DNA of 9,522 nucleotides, taken from Actinomycetales bacterium (GTDB taxonomy: Bacteria > Actinomycetota > Actinomycetes > S36-B12). The notes under the pieces are model-generated. The model was given only the letters and a program-made list of their open reading frames with translations. It searched no databases and was not told the origin of the DNA. Position 1 is the first letter of the stretch. The number at the start of each line of letters is the position of its first letter. The stretch lies in the NCBI GenBank assembly GCA_017849335.1, contig JAFIHP010000340.1, positions 1-9,522 of the forward strand, given 5' to 3'. This document shows, piece by piece, positions 1 to 6,131 of the stretch. Position numbers and translations under genes: made by a program.

Positions 1-1
1 G

Positions 2-205
2 CGCCCCCTCGCCGGCTGCCTCACGCGGCGCGGACTGCTGCCGACGCATCGCCCGACCGGGACGCGGACACGGATGCTGATGGCCGCCACGCACCAGGCC
101 ACGGGCAACCTCGAGACCCCCGAGGACGCCGATGTCGTCGCCCGGCTGTGGCGGGCGTCGGGCCGGCTGAGCCTGCGGGTGGACGAGCGTCCGCCGTTCG
201 CCTAG
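2..205 (+). CDS. C-terminal fragment of an unrecognised protein, cut by the window start
   Basis: An open frame enters from the left edge and stops at TAG 203-205, giving about 67 residues of a C-terminus that ends in ...RVDERPPFA. Nearly every codon ends in G or C, as in the real genes of this window, which supports it as coding. I do not recognise the family. The stretch ADVVARLWRASGRL faintly resembles the last helix of some short-chain dehydrogenases, but no cofactor motif or catalytic residue is in view, so no function is assigned. The gene converges on the minus-strand ABM gene with only 20 bp between the two stop codons. The start codon and most of the protein lie outside the window. 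Confidence 0.6.
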   Translation, partial: RPLAGCLTRRGLLPTHRPTGTRTRMLMAATHQATGNLETPEDADVVARLWRASGRLSLRVDERPPFA

Positions 206-225
206 GCGGTTCGCTTGCGGCGCGG

Positions 226-513
226 TCAGCCGAAGTGCTCGACCGTCGGCGGACCGTCGAAGTGCGGGCCGATCAGCTCGCGCCAGCGCACGAACAGGTC
301 CGATCCGCGGAAGCCCTCGAGGTGGTCCTCGATGCGGTCCCACTCGATCGTGAACAAGAAGACGTTCGGTCGCTCGACGCACCAGCCGTGCGCGGCGAAG
401 CCCCGGCATCCGTCGGCGAGCGGGAGGACCTCGTCCGCCGCCTGCCGGAGCGCGTCCTCGAACGCCTCCTCGTGTCCGGGCAGCACCGAGACGTGGGCGA
501 TCTCCAGGACCAT
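226..513 (-). CDS. Small ABM-domain protein (putative quinol/antibiotic-biosynthesis monooxygenase), second copy
   Basis: The product is 95 residues long, the usual size for a single ABM (dimeric alpha/beta barrel) domain. It opens with a beta strand (VLEIAHVSVLPG), followed by an amphipathic helix around 15-30. A strand with FLFTIEWD lies near 52-59, the segment IEDHLEGFRGSDLF at 61-74, and the C-terminal GPHFDGPPTVEHF is the typical closing strand of the fold. Known members are cofactor-independent oxygenases acting on quinols or polyketides, or heme-degrading and sensory relatives; the substrate cannot be read from sequence. The ATG (511-513) overlaps the stop of the upstream ABM gene by one base (TGATG), so the two are almost certainly translationally coupled and may form a heterodimer (inference). 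A longer upstream in-frame start is rejected because it would run through the neighbouring gene. Confidence 0.85.
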   Translation of the reverse strand: MVLEIAHVSVLPGHEEAFEDALRQAADEVLPLADGCRGFAAHGWCVERPNVFLFTIEWDRIEDHLEGFRGSDLFVRWRELIGPHFDGPPTVEHFG

Positions 514-878
514 CAGAACGCCCAGTCCTCGGACAGCACCGACTCCTGCATCGCCATGCGCAGCGGATCCATGCGCAGGACGGCCGGTGGGGCGCCGAGG
601 TGGTCCGACATCGCCCCGGTCATGCGGGCGAAGCCGGCGGAGGAGCGGTGTGCGTCCTCGGCGTCCTCGTCCTTGAACACCTCGAACAGCCACACGAGGC
701 TGCCGTCGTCGGGGTCCAGGGACACCATGAAGACCTCGGTCCCCGGCTCCTCGACGAGTCCGTCGGCGTAGGTGTTGAGGATGTCGAGCATGACCGGGCG
801 CTGACCGTCCTTGCACGTCAGCCGGACGAGGAGGGACCGCCGACCGGGCAGCAGCACCTGCACGGGTTCGTCGGCCAT
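513..878 (-). CDS. Small ABM-domain protein (putative quinol/antibiotic-biosynthesis monooxygenase), first copy
   Basis: The product is 121 residues. It follows the ABM plan: an N-terminal strand (SLLVRLTCKDGQR, about 15-27), a helix, then EEPGTEVFMVSLDPDDGSLVWLFEVFKDEDAEDAH at roughly 43-76, which matches the family's pattern of 'EPGxxxY...DP.D...v.l.E.f.d..a..aH'. The last 15 or so residues (MAMQESVLSEDWAF) extend beyond the core domain. The ATG at 876-878 lies only 2 bp beyond the fucose-synthase stop, so this gene should be read from the same transcript as 881-1822. Its stop codon overlaps the start of the second ABM gene by one base. The substrate is unknown. Twin ABM genes behind a nucleotide-sugar enzyme form an unexpected pairing, and a role in sugar metabolism is not implied by the fold. 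Confidence 0.85.
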   Translation of the reverse strand: MADEPVQVLLPGRRSLLVRLTCKDGQRPVMLDILNTYADGLVEEPGTEVFMVSLDPDDGSLVWLFEVFKDEDAEDAHRSSAGFARMTGAMSDHLGAPPAVLRMDPLRMAMQESVLSEDWAF

Positions 879-880
879 GG

Positions 881-1822
881 CTAGGCGACGTTCTCGACGT
901 ACCACTCGTACGTGCTCGCCACCCCGTCGCGCAGCTTGATCGTCGGCGACCAGCCGAGGTCGTTGATGCGCGTCGTGTCGAGCATCTTGCGGGGCATGCC
1001 GTCGGGCTTGGAGGTGTCCCACTCGATGGTGCCCTCGAAGCCGACCACCGACGCGACGGGCTCGGCGAGCTCCTTGATGGGCAGGTCGTCGCCGAGGCCG
1101 ACGTTGATCGTCTCGGCGGAGTCGTACTTCTGCAGCAGTGTCAGCGCCGCCTGCGCGAGGTCGTCGACGTGCAGGAACTCCCGTCGCGGCGCCCCCGTCC
1201 CCCAGACCGTCACGCTGGGCGCACCGGCGACCTTGGCCTCGTGGAAGCGCCGGATGAACGCCGGCAGCACGTGCGAGGTCTGCAGGTCGAAGTTGTCGCG
1301 CGGGCCGTACAGGTTCGTCGGCATCGCCGAGATCCAGTGCCGCCCGTACTGGGTGCGGAACGCCTCGATGTAGAAGATCCCGGAGATCTTGGCCAGGGCG
1401 TAAGCCTGGTTCGTGGGCTCCAGGGGGCCGGTCATCAGCGACGACTCTCGGATGGGCTGCGTCGCGTGCCGCGGGTAGATGCACGACGACCCGAGGAACA
1501 GCAGCCGGTCGACGTCGGCCGCGTGCGCGGCGTCCATGACGTTGGTCTGGATCAGGAGGTTGTCGCGCATGAACTCCACGGGATACGTGGAGTTCGCCAT
1601 GATGCCGCCCACGCGCGCAGCCGCGTCGATGACGATGTCCGGTGCCGCATCGCGGACCGCGTCCATCGCCGCGTCGCGGTCGGTGAGATCGAGCTCGCTC
1701 GACCGCCAGCCGACGATCCGGCCGACGCCCGCGGCCTCCAGGGCCCGCACGATCGCCGAGCCGACCAGTCCGTTGTGCCCCGCCACGTAGACGGAGACGT
1801 CGCCCCAGGCGAACTCGCGCAT
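881..1822 (-). CDS. fcl: GDP-L-fucose synthase (NADPH-dependent epimerase/reductase)
   Basis: The product is 313 residues, the normal length for this extended short-chain dehydrogenase. The enzyme converts GDP-4-keto-6-deoxy-D-mannose to GDP-L-fucose by 3,5-epimerisation and 4-reduction in the cytoplasm, feeding polysaccharide or glycan synthesis. Visible marks are the NADP-binding GHNGLVGSA at 15-23, RVGGIMANSTYP at 70-81, the catalytic-serine segment GSSCIYP at 111-117 with the cysteine used as acid/base, the Y141-x3-K145 pair in YALAK, MPTNLYGPRDNFD at 167-179, and SHVLPA with the second catalytic residue H184. All expected catalytic residues are present. The ATG at 1822 is preferred over the ATG at 1831 because the earlier one overlaps a plausible -10 hexamer. 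The gene leads an apparent operon with two ABM genes. The partner GDP-mannose 4,6-dehydratase is not in the window. GDP-6-deoxy-talose-type reductases are related alternatives. Confidence 0.93.
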   Translation of the reverse strand: MREFAWGDVSVYVAGHNGLVGSAIVRALEAAGVGRIVGWRSSELDLTDRDAAMDAVRDAAPDIVIDAAARVGGIMANSTYPVEFMRDNLLIQTNVMDAAHAADVDRLLFLGSSCIYPRHATQPIRESSLMTGPLEPTNQAYALAKISGIFYIEAFRTQYGRHWISAMPTNLYGPRDNFDLQTSHVLPAFIRRFHEAKVAGAPSVTVWGTGAPRREFLHVDDLAQAALTLLQKYDSAETINVGLGDDLPIKELAEPVASVVGFEGTIEWDTSKPDGMPRKMLDTTRINDLGWSPTIKLRDGVASTYEWYVENVA

Positions 1823-1829
1823 GGTCGGC

Positions 1830-1835
1830 ATTGTG
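1830..1835 (-). promoter_or_regulatory. Candidate -10 element for a leaderless fcl transcript
   Basis: On the minus strand CACAAT lies 7 bases ahead of the ATG at 1822. It keeps the A2 and T6 positions of the actinobacterial TANNNT -10 hexamer, at a distance that would start transcription at or next to the start codon. No convincing -35 is seen 16-19 bp further upstream, and no clear Shine-Dalgarno sequence lies between the two. It helps choose the start codon but is weak evidence alone. Confidence 0.35.
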
Positions 1836-1882
1836 GCACAGGGACCTGCTCGCGCCGGGCGCGACGAGGGGGCGTGCGGTGC

Positions 1883-1888
1883 CAGGAT
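1883..1888 (+). promoter_or_regulatory. Candidate -10 element for a leaderless CoA-transferase transcript
   Basis: CAGGAT lies 6 bases before the ATG at 1895 and resembles the actinobacterial -10 TAGGAT with one change. No purine-rich ribosome-binding site lies in the usual window, so a leaderless start at or near the ATG is the simplest reading. The divergent fcl promoter shares the same gap of about 70 bp. No clear -35 is seen. Confidence 0.35.
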
Positions 1889-1894
1889 TGCGGG

Positions 1895-3121
1895 ATGAGA
1901 GTCGTCACGATCGAGCAGCTCCAGCGCGTCCTCGGCAGTCTCCCGGAGACCCCCCGAGTCGTCGCCTCCGGCAACTTCGCGACGCCTCAGGTCGTGCTGC
2001 ACGCGCTCGACTCGGTCGTGCCGGAGTACCGCCTCCACATGCTCAACGCGCAGAAGCCGCTGCCGGACCGCGAGGGCGTCACGTACGAGACGGCCTTCGT
2101 CGGTCCCGGGATGCGTCACCATCCCCGGCTGTCGTACATCCCGTGCCGGCTGAGCCTGGTCCCGGTCCTCTTCCGTGACCACTTCCGGCCCGACATCGTC
2201 CTGCTGCACACGTCCACGCCGCGCCACGACACAGTGAGCCTGGGCACCGAGGTCAACATCCTCCCCGCGGCGATCGAGTCGGTGCGCGAGCGCGGCGGGC
2301 TGGTCGTCGTGCAGGCCAACCGGCAGATGCCGTACACCTACGGCGACGCCGTCGTGTACGAGCACGAGATCGACTACCTCGTCGAGGTGGACGAACCCCT
2401 CCCGACGCACGAGCCCGGCCCGTTGGACGACGTCTCCCGCCAGATCGGCGAGCTCATCGGCGCCCGCGTGCAGGACGAATCCACCCTCCAGCTGGGCATC
2501 GGAGCGGTCCCGGACGCCGTGCTCGCGTCGCTGACCCAGCAGCGCGGACTGCGCGTGTGGACGGAGATGTTCAGCGACGGCGTGCTGGAGCTGCACTGTC
2601 GCGACGCGCTCGATCGCGACGTCCCGATCACGGCGTCGTTCGTGTTCGGCTCGCAGGAGCTCTACGACTGGATCAACCGCAACAAGTGGGTCCGGATGCT
2701 GCGCACCGAGCGGACGAACGACCCGGCGCAGATCGCGCGACAGTCGCGCATGACCAGCGTCAATGCGGCACTCCAGGTCGACCTGTTCGACCAGGCGAAC
2801 GCCAGCCGCGTCAACGGTCGCATCTACTCCGGCTTCGGCGGCTCCACCGACTTCATCGTGGGCGCTCTCCACTCGCGCGGCGGCCAGTCGTTCATCGCGC
2901 TCCCGTCCTGGCACAAGAAGGCCGACGTGTCGACGATCGTGCCGCGGATCAGTGAGCCGGTCACCAGCTTCGAGCACAGTGCGGTCGCCACGGAGAACGG
3001 CATCGCGACGATGTTCGGCCGGCCGCAGCGCGATCGCGTCGCCAACATCATCGATCGAGCGGCCCACCCCGACGTCCGCGACGAGCTGAGGGCCGCGGCG
3101 AGCGAGATGGGGCTGATATAG
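1895..3121 (+). CDS. Acetyl-CoA hydrolase / 4-hydroxybutyrate CoA-transferase family protein
   Basis: The product is 408 residues, a little under the usual length of about 430 for the family. These enzymes move CoA between an acyl-CoA and a free acid through a glutamyl-CoA thioester, or hydrolyse acetyl-CoA. The N-terminal half contains VASGNFATPQVV (23-34), SYIPCRLSLVP (80-90) and GTEVNI (117-122). The C-terminal half contains LQLGIGAVPDAVL (198-210), the hallmark TEMFSDGVLEL (223-233) in which E224 aligns with the catalytic glutamate of 4-hydroxybutyrate CoA-transferase, and the glycine-rich YSGFGGSTDFIVGA (311-324) near the CoA site. The acyl substrate is not predictable. The TAG stop abuts the next gene's GTG, so the two form an operon with no obvious metabolic link. 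The ATG is supported by a nearby -10-like element. Confidence in the family is high, in the exact reaction low. Confidence 0.9.
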   Translation: MRVVTIEQLQRVLGSLPETPRVVASGNFATPQVVLHALDSVVPEYRLHMLNAQKPLPDREGVTYETAFVGPGMRHHPRLSYIPCRLSLVPVLFRDHFRPDIVLLHTSTPRHDTVSLGTEVNILPAAIESVRERGGLVVVQANRQMPYTYGDAVVYEHEIDYLVEVDEPLPTHEPGPLDDVSRQIGELIGARVQDESTLQLGIGAVPDAVLASLTQQRGLRVWTEMFSDGVLELHCRDALDRDVPITASFVFGSQELYDWINRNKWVRMLRTERTNDPAQIARQSRMTSVNAALQVDLFDQANASRVNGRIYSGFGGSTDFIVGALHSRGGQSFIALPSWHKKADVSTIVPRISEPVTSFEHSAVATENGIATMFGRPQRDRVANIIDRAAHPDVRDELRAAASEMGLI

Positions 3122-4003
3122 GTGCCGGAGCTGCCGGAGGTCGAGGCCCTGGCCACGTTCCTCGACGCCCGGACCCGTGGGGCGCGGGTCGCTGACGTCA
3201 CGCTCGCGAGCCTGTCCGCGCTCAAGACGGTGTCCCCGTCGCTGACCGACCTGGTCGGACAGGTCGTGGCCGGGTGCGAGCGCCGGGGGAAGTTCCTCGT
3301 CCTGCGGACCGTCGACGGACCGGCGTTGGTCTGGCACCTCTCCCTCGGTGGCTGGGTCCAGTGGCGGGAGGACCCGCCGACGGGCCCGATCCGTCCGGGC
3401 AAGGGTCCCCTGGCGCTGCGCGTGACGTTCGTGTCGCTGGACGGCGAGCCGGTCGGTGGCTTCGACGTCACCGAGTACGGCACGCAGAAGCGCCTGGCCC
3501 TCTACGTCGTGGCGGACCCTGCGGAGGTTCCCGGTATCGCGCGACTGGGACCCGACGCCCTGTCGGACGAGCTGACCCGGGAGCGCTTCGCCGCGATCCT
3601 CGCTGACGCCGGGCGGGCCCAGGTCAAGGGCGTGCTGCGCGACCAGTCCGTCATCGCCGGCATCGGCAACGCCTACAGCGACGAGATCCTCCACGCCGCC
3701 CGGCTCTCACCGTTCCACCCGGCGAACACCGTGACCGACGAGCAGGTCGACGCGCTCTACACGGCCATGCGCGACGGCCTGCGTGCCGCAGTCGACCGCA
3801 GCGTCGGCCAGGGCACGGGCACGCTCAAGGCCGAGAAGAAGGCGATGATGGCCGTGCACGGCCGGGCCGGAGAGCAGTGTCCGGTCTGCGGTGACGTCGT
3901 GCGCGAGGTCTCGTTCGCGAATCGGGCGCTGCAGTACTGCCCGACGTGCCAGACCGGCGGGAAGCCGTTGGCGGACCGGCGGATGAGCAAGCTGCTCAAG
4001 TAG
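3122..4003 (+). CDS. Fpg/Nei-family DNA glycosylase/AP lyase with atypical lesion-pocket loop
   Basis: The product is 293 residues, a normal Fpg length. The family excises oxidised bases and cleaves the abasic strand in base-excision repair. The GTG start is fixed because the protein must begin M-P-E-L-P-E: after Met removal the proline is the Schiff-base nucleophile and E3 is the acid. K57 lies in ERRGKFL. The helix-two-turn-helix segment includes VKGVLRDQSVIAGIGNAYSDEIL (168-190) with the DNA-binding N183. The zinc finger uses C253-x2-C256 and C273-x2-C276, with a finger arginine in NRALQY. It departs from classical Fpg: HLGM is HLSL (72-75), and the DPRRFG void-filling loop is DVTEYG (115-120), so the Arg and Phe that stack into the lesion gap are replaced. 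The lesion preference may therefore differ from 8-oxoguanine (inference). A basic tail ends in RRMSKLLK. Confidence 0.93.
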   Translation: MPELPEVEALATFLDARTRGARVADVTLASLSALKTVSPSLTDLVGQVVAGCERRGKFLVLRTVDGPALVWHLSLGGWVQWREDPPTGPIRPGKGPLALRVTFVSLDGEPVGGFDVTEYGTQKRLALYVVADPAEVPGIARLGPDALSDELTRERFAAILADAGRAQVKGVLRDQSVIAGIGNAYSDEILHAARLSPFHPANTVTDEQVDALYTAMRDGLRAAVDRSVGQGTGTLKAEKKAMMAVHGRAGEQCPVCGDVVREVSFANRALQYCPTCQTGGKPLADRRMSKLLK

Positions 4004-4029
4004 CCCGCGGTTCGCCCGAGCGGCGGCCC

Positions 4030-4035
4030 TAGACT
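4030..4035 (+). promoter_or_regulatory. Candidate -10 element for a leaderless methyltransferase transcript
   Basis: TAGACT fits TANNNT and lies 8 bases before the ATG at 4044. No Shine-Dalgarno-like purine run separates them, so transcription may begin at or next to the A of the ATG. The 40-bp gap after the glycosylase stop suggests that the methyltransferase has its own promoter rather than relying only on readthrough. No clear -35 is seen. Confidence 0.45.
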
Positions 4036-4043
4036 CACGAACC

Positions 4044-4751
4044 ATGTTCTCGCGCAAGGCTCGGACCCCCAGTCCCACCGGGCCGCTGCCTCCCGGCAAG
4101 TACCGCATGGGCGGCAAGCACTTCAAGAACGACGTCGCGTTCGTGAAGACGGCCGTCCGCGACGTCAAGCGCCTCGAGCGGTACGCGGGGCTGACGGCCG
4201 ACTCGCGGCTGCTGGACTGGGGGTGCGGCGCCGGACGGCTGGCCGTGGGCGTCCGCGAGCACCTGGGCCGGATCGCCGACTACCACGGGGTCGACGTGCA
4301 GCCGGAGCTCATCGACTGGGCGGAGGCGAACCTGGCCGGCCCGGGGTTCCGGTTCACCTGCGTCGATGTCAGCAACGAGCGCTACAACCCCGACGGCACG
4401 CCGGAACGCACCGTGGCAGCCGACCCGGGATCGGTCGACGTGTTCTACGCCTACTCGGTGTTCTCCCACATGAACGACGAGGACACCCGGGCCTACCTCG
4501 GCCTCATCCGGCAGGCCCTCTCCGACTCCGGACGGGTGTTCGTGACCTGCTTCGTCGAGGAGGACGTGCCCGGGTGGGAGGAGAACCCCGAGGGGTACGG
4601 CCCGCTGGACTGGAAGGGCCGCCTGCACTGCACTCGGTTCGCGCGGCAGCACTTCGAGGAGCACGTGAGCGCTGCCGGACTCGCCGTCGACCGGTTCGAG
4701 TACGGCCAGGAGACCGACGGGCAGAGCCTGTACGTCCTTCGTCCGCGCTGA
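4044..4751 (+). CDS. Class I SAM-dependent methyltransferase, substrate unknown
   Basis: The product is 235 residues with one Rossmann-type methyltransferase domain. Motif I is LLDWGCGAGRLA (56-67), which binds the methionine part of SAM. The acidic residue ending strand 2 lies in YHGVDVQPELIDWA (80-93). A later strand reads VDVFYAYSVFSHMNDEDTR (131-149), matching the post-motif region with the 'SVFSH' seen in many small-molecule or glycan methyltransferases, followed by GRVFVTCFVEED (163-174). There is no signal peptide or membrane segment, so it is cytoplasmic. The N-terminal tail (PTGPLPPGKYRMGGKHFKND) is basic and lies outside the core domain. It sits just before the exported glycoside hydrolases and sugar transferase, so sugar or polysaccharide methylation is plausible but only by context. 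It reads in the same direction as its neighbours and has its own candidate -10. Confidence 0.88.
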   Translation: MFSRKARTPSPTGPLPPGKYRMGGKHFKNDVAFVKTAVRDVKRLERYAGLTADSRLLDWGCGAGRLAVGVREHLGRIADYHGVDVQPELIDWAEANLAGPGFRFTCVDVSNERYNPDGTPERTVAADPGSVDVFYAYSVFSHMNDEDTRAYLGLIRQALSDSGRVFVTCFVEEDVPGWEENPEGYGPLDWKGRLHCTRFARQHFEEHVSAAGLAVDRFEYGQETDGQSLYVLRPR

Positions 4752-4786
4752 GCCCCCCGCAGGCGACGGACGTAGGCAAAGACTGG

Positions 4787-4796
4787 GTGAATTCAC
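4787..4796. promoter_or_regulatory. 10-bp palindrome upstream of the first hydrolase gene (possible operator)
   Basis: GTGAATTCAC is a perfect self-complementary decamer in the 132-bp gap between the methyltransferase stop and the first hydrolase. It sits about 45 bp upstream of a TATGGT -10-like hexamer, where a regulator could bind. It is AT-rich against a very GC-rich background, which makes chance less likely, but the symmetry does not extend beyond ten bases and a single copy proves nothing. No named regulator is assigned. Confidence 0.3.
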
Positions 4797-4841
4797 AGCC
4801 GCCGGGGCGCCGGGTTGCCGGGACCCTGCTCGGTCGTGGGC

Positions 4842-4847
4842 TATGGT
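4842..4847 (+). promoter_or_regulatory. Candidate -10 element for the glycoside hydrolase pair
   Basis: TATGGT fits TANNNT and would place the transcript start near 4854, leaving a leader of about 30 nt. A TTGCCG at 4815-4820 looks like a -35, but the spacer of 21 bp is too long, so the -35 remains uncertain. The leader ends in a strong AGGAAGG Shine-Dalgarno at 4870-4876, seven bases before the ATG at 4884, in contrast with the leaderless-looking genes upstream. Confidence 0.4.
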
Positions 4848-4883
4848 CGTCGGGTTCCGATGTCCTGTGAGGAAGGCTGACCC

Positions 4884-6131
4884 ATGCGCCGAGCCCTGAC
4901 CGTCCTGGCCGCATCCGCCGTGCTCGTCTCGTCCGCAGTGGTGATGAGCCAGCCGGCCCAGGCTGCGGCCGCCGGAACCGGTGGCCCGGTCGCGCCGACG
5001 GCCTTCGGGATGCACGTGCCGTCGATCGCCCAGGGAACCGCTCCGGTCGCGCCCTATGGCGCCGTCCGCCTGTGGGACTCGGGCGTGGCGTGGGGCCAGG
5101 TCGAGCAGGCGAACGGCAAGTACTGGTGGAACGGCCTCGACGCGGCGATCGCGACGGCCAACCAGCAGAACGCGAAGATCCTGTACGTCCTGGGCTCGAC
5201 GCCCACCTGGGCGGCGAGCAACAAGAAGCAGGGCACGTACCCGTACAAGGGCGCCGCCTCCATGCCCAGCATGAAGGTCTGGAAGGCCTGGGTGAACGCG
5301 GTCACGACCCGCTACGCGGACTCGATCGAGTCGTACCAGATCTGGAACGAGGCCAACCTGAGCACGTTCTGGCAGGGCACGCCCAAGCAGATGGCCGACC
5401 TGACGTCCGCCGCGGCCAAGATCATCCGCAAGAACGACCCCACGGCGAAGATCGTCGCGGCCTCCTCGACGGTGCGTCTGCAGAGCGCGTACAAGAAGTT
5501 CTTCCCGAAGTACCTCAAGGAGCTGAAGAAGGCCAAGTGGCCGGTCGACGCGATCGCGGTGCACCTGTACCCGTCGGGCACCGGCACGCCGGCGGACCGG
5601 GCGAACTACATCAACCAGGTCAAGTCGGACATGAAGAAGGCCAAGGTCCCGGCCAGCAAGCAGCTGTGGGACACCGAGATCAACTACGGGATCGCGGGCC
5701 CGGGCAGCACGCCGCACACGACCATCGACGGCGGGCAGGCCGCCGCGTACGTGGCGCAGACCTACCTCGACGATCTCCGACTGGGCGTCGAGCGCGCCTA
5801 CTGGTACTTCCAGACCCCGAGCTCCCCGCTCGTCGGCATCCAGATGGCCGCAGGCAGCGCGGGTGCCCTGGGCTACCAGACGGTTCAGTCCTGGCTGAAC
5901 GGCTCGTACTTCAGCTGCACGACCGGTGCCGTCAACACCTGCCAGCTCGGCGACTACGCGGCACCGCAGGTGATCGCGTGGGCCTCGAGCGGCTCCGCCC
6001 CGTTCACCGTCCCCGCGAACGTCGTGCGAGCATGTGACGCGACCGCCAACTGCGTCCCGGCGACCCCGGGTACCACTGTGACGATTGGAAGTATGCCGAC
6101 ATGGTTCGGAACCGCCGCGGCCTGGTCGTAG
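4884..6131 (+). CDS. Secreted PslG-like (GH39-like) glycoside hydrolase, first of a tandem pair
   Basis: The product is 415 residues. An N-terminal signal peptide has basic MRR, a hydrophobic core and a signal peptidase I site after PAQA (residue 27), so the protein is exported without an anchor. The rest is a clan GH-A (beta/alpha)8-type domain: GMHVPS (42-47), VRLWDSGVAW (61-70), LYVLGSTPTWA (100-110), YQIWNEANL (151-159) with acid/base E156, IAVHLYP (224-230), and LWDTEINYG (261-269) with nucleophile E265. The layout is that of PslG-type GH39 enzymes that cut exopolysaccharide in other bacteria. Two cysteine pairs (C345/C353 and C384/C390) lie in the C-terminal part and are kept in the paralogue, suggesting disulfides. 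The last residues run past the paralogue's end and overlap the next gene's start by 31 bp. The strong AGGAAGG supports this ATG. The polymer cut is unknown. Confidence 0.88.
   Translation: MRRALTVLAASAVLVSSAVVMSQPAQAAAAGTGGPVAPTAFGMHVPSIAQGTAPVAPYGAVRLWDSGVAWGQVEQANGKYWWNGLDAAIATANQQNAKILYVLGSTPTWAASNKKQGTYPYKGAASMPSMKVWKAWVNAVTTRYADSIESYQIWNEANLSTFWQGTPKQMADLTSAAAKIIRKNDPTAKIVAASSTVRLQSAYKKFFPKYLKELKKAKWPVDAIAVHLYPSGTGTPADRANYINQVKSDMKKAKVPASKQLWDTEINYGIAGPGSTPHTTIDGGQAAAYVAQTYLDDLRLGVERAYWYFQTPSSPLVGIQMAAGSAGALGYQTVQSWLNGSYFSCTTGAVNTCQLGDYAAPQVIAWASSGSAPFTVPANVVRACDATANCVPATPGTTVTIGSMPTWFGTAAAWS

Noticed and set aside
2..205. Assigning the first fragment to the short-chain dehydrogenases
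   Set aside because: Only a weak resemblance of the last helix was seen. No glycine motif or Tyr-x3-Lys is in the window, so it is left unnamed.
191..209. CCGCC...GGCGG inverted repeat over the stop codon in the convergent gap as a bidirectional terminator
   Set aside because: The stem is only 5 bp with a 9-base loop and no T-run, and part of it is coding. This is expected by chance at this GC content.
1823..1831. Upstream ATG (1831) for GDP-fucose synthase, adding three residues
   Set aside because: It overlaps the CACAAT -10 candidate and adds nothing conserved. It cannot be fully excluded.
881..3694. A 937-residue minus-strand open frame covering the fucose synthase, CoA-transferase and part of the glycosylase
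   Set aside because: Only its C-terminal third is real (GDP-fucose synthase). The rest is Arg/Asp/Val-rich antisense of well-supported plus-strand genes, a usual by-product of very high GC.
4752..4883. Possible c-di-GMP-I riboswitch upstream of the first hydrolase (GGCAAAG, and GCCGGGTTGCCGGG resembling the 3' arm)
   Set aside because: The second conserved core (GACGCAAAGCC-type) and the tetraloop hairpin are missing, and the spacing between the two matching pieces is far shorter than in real members. A covariance-model search would settle it.
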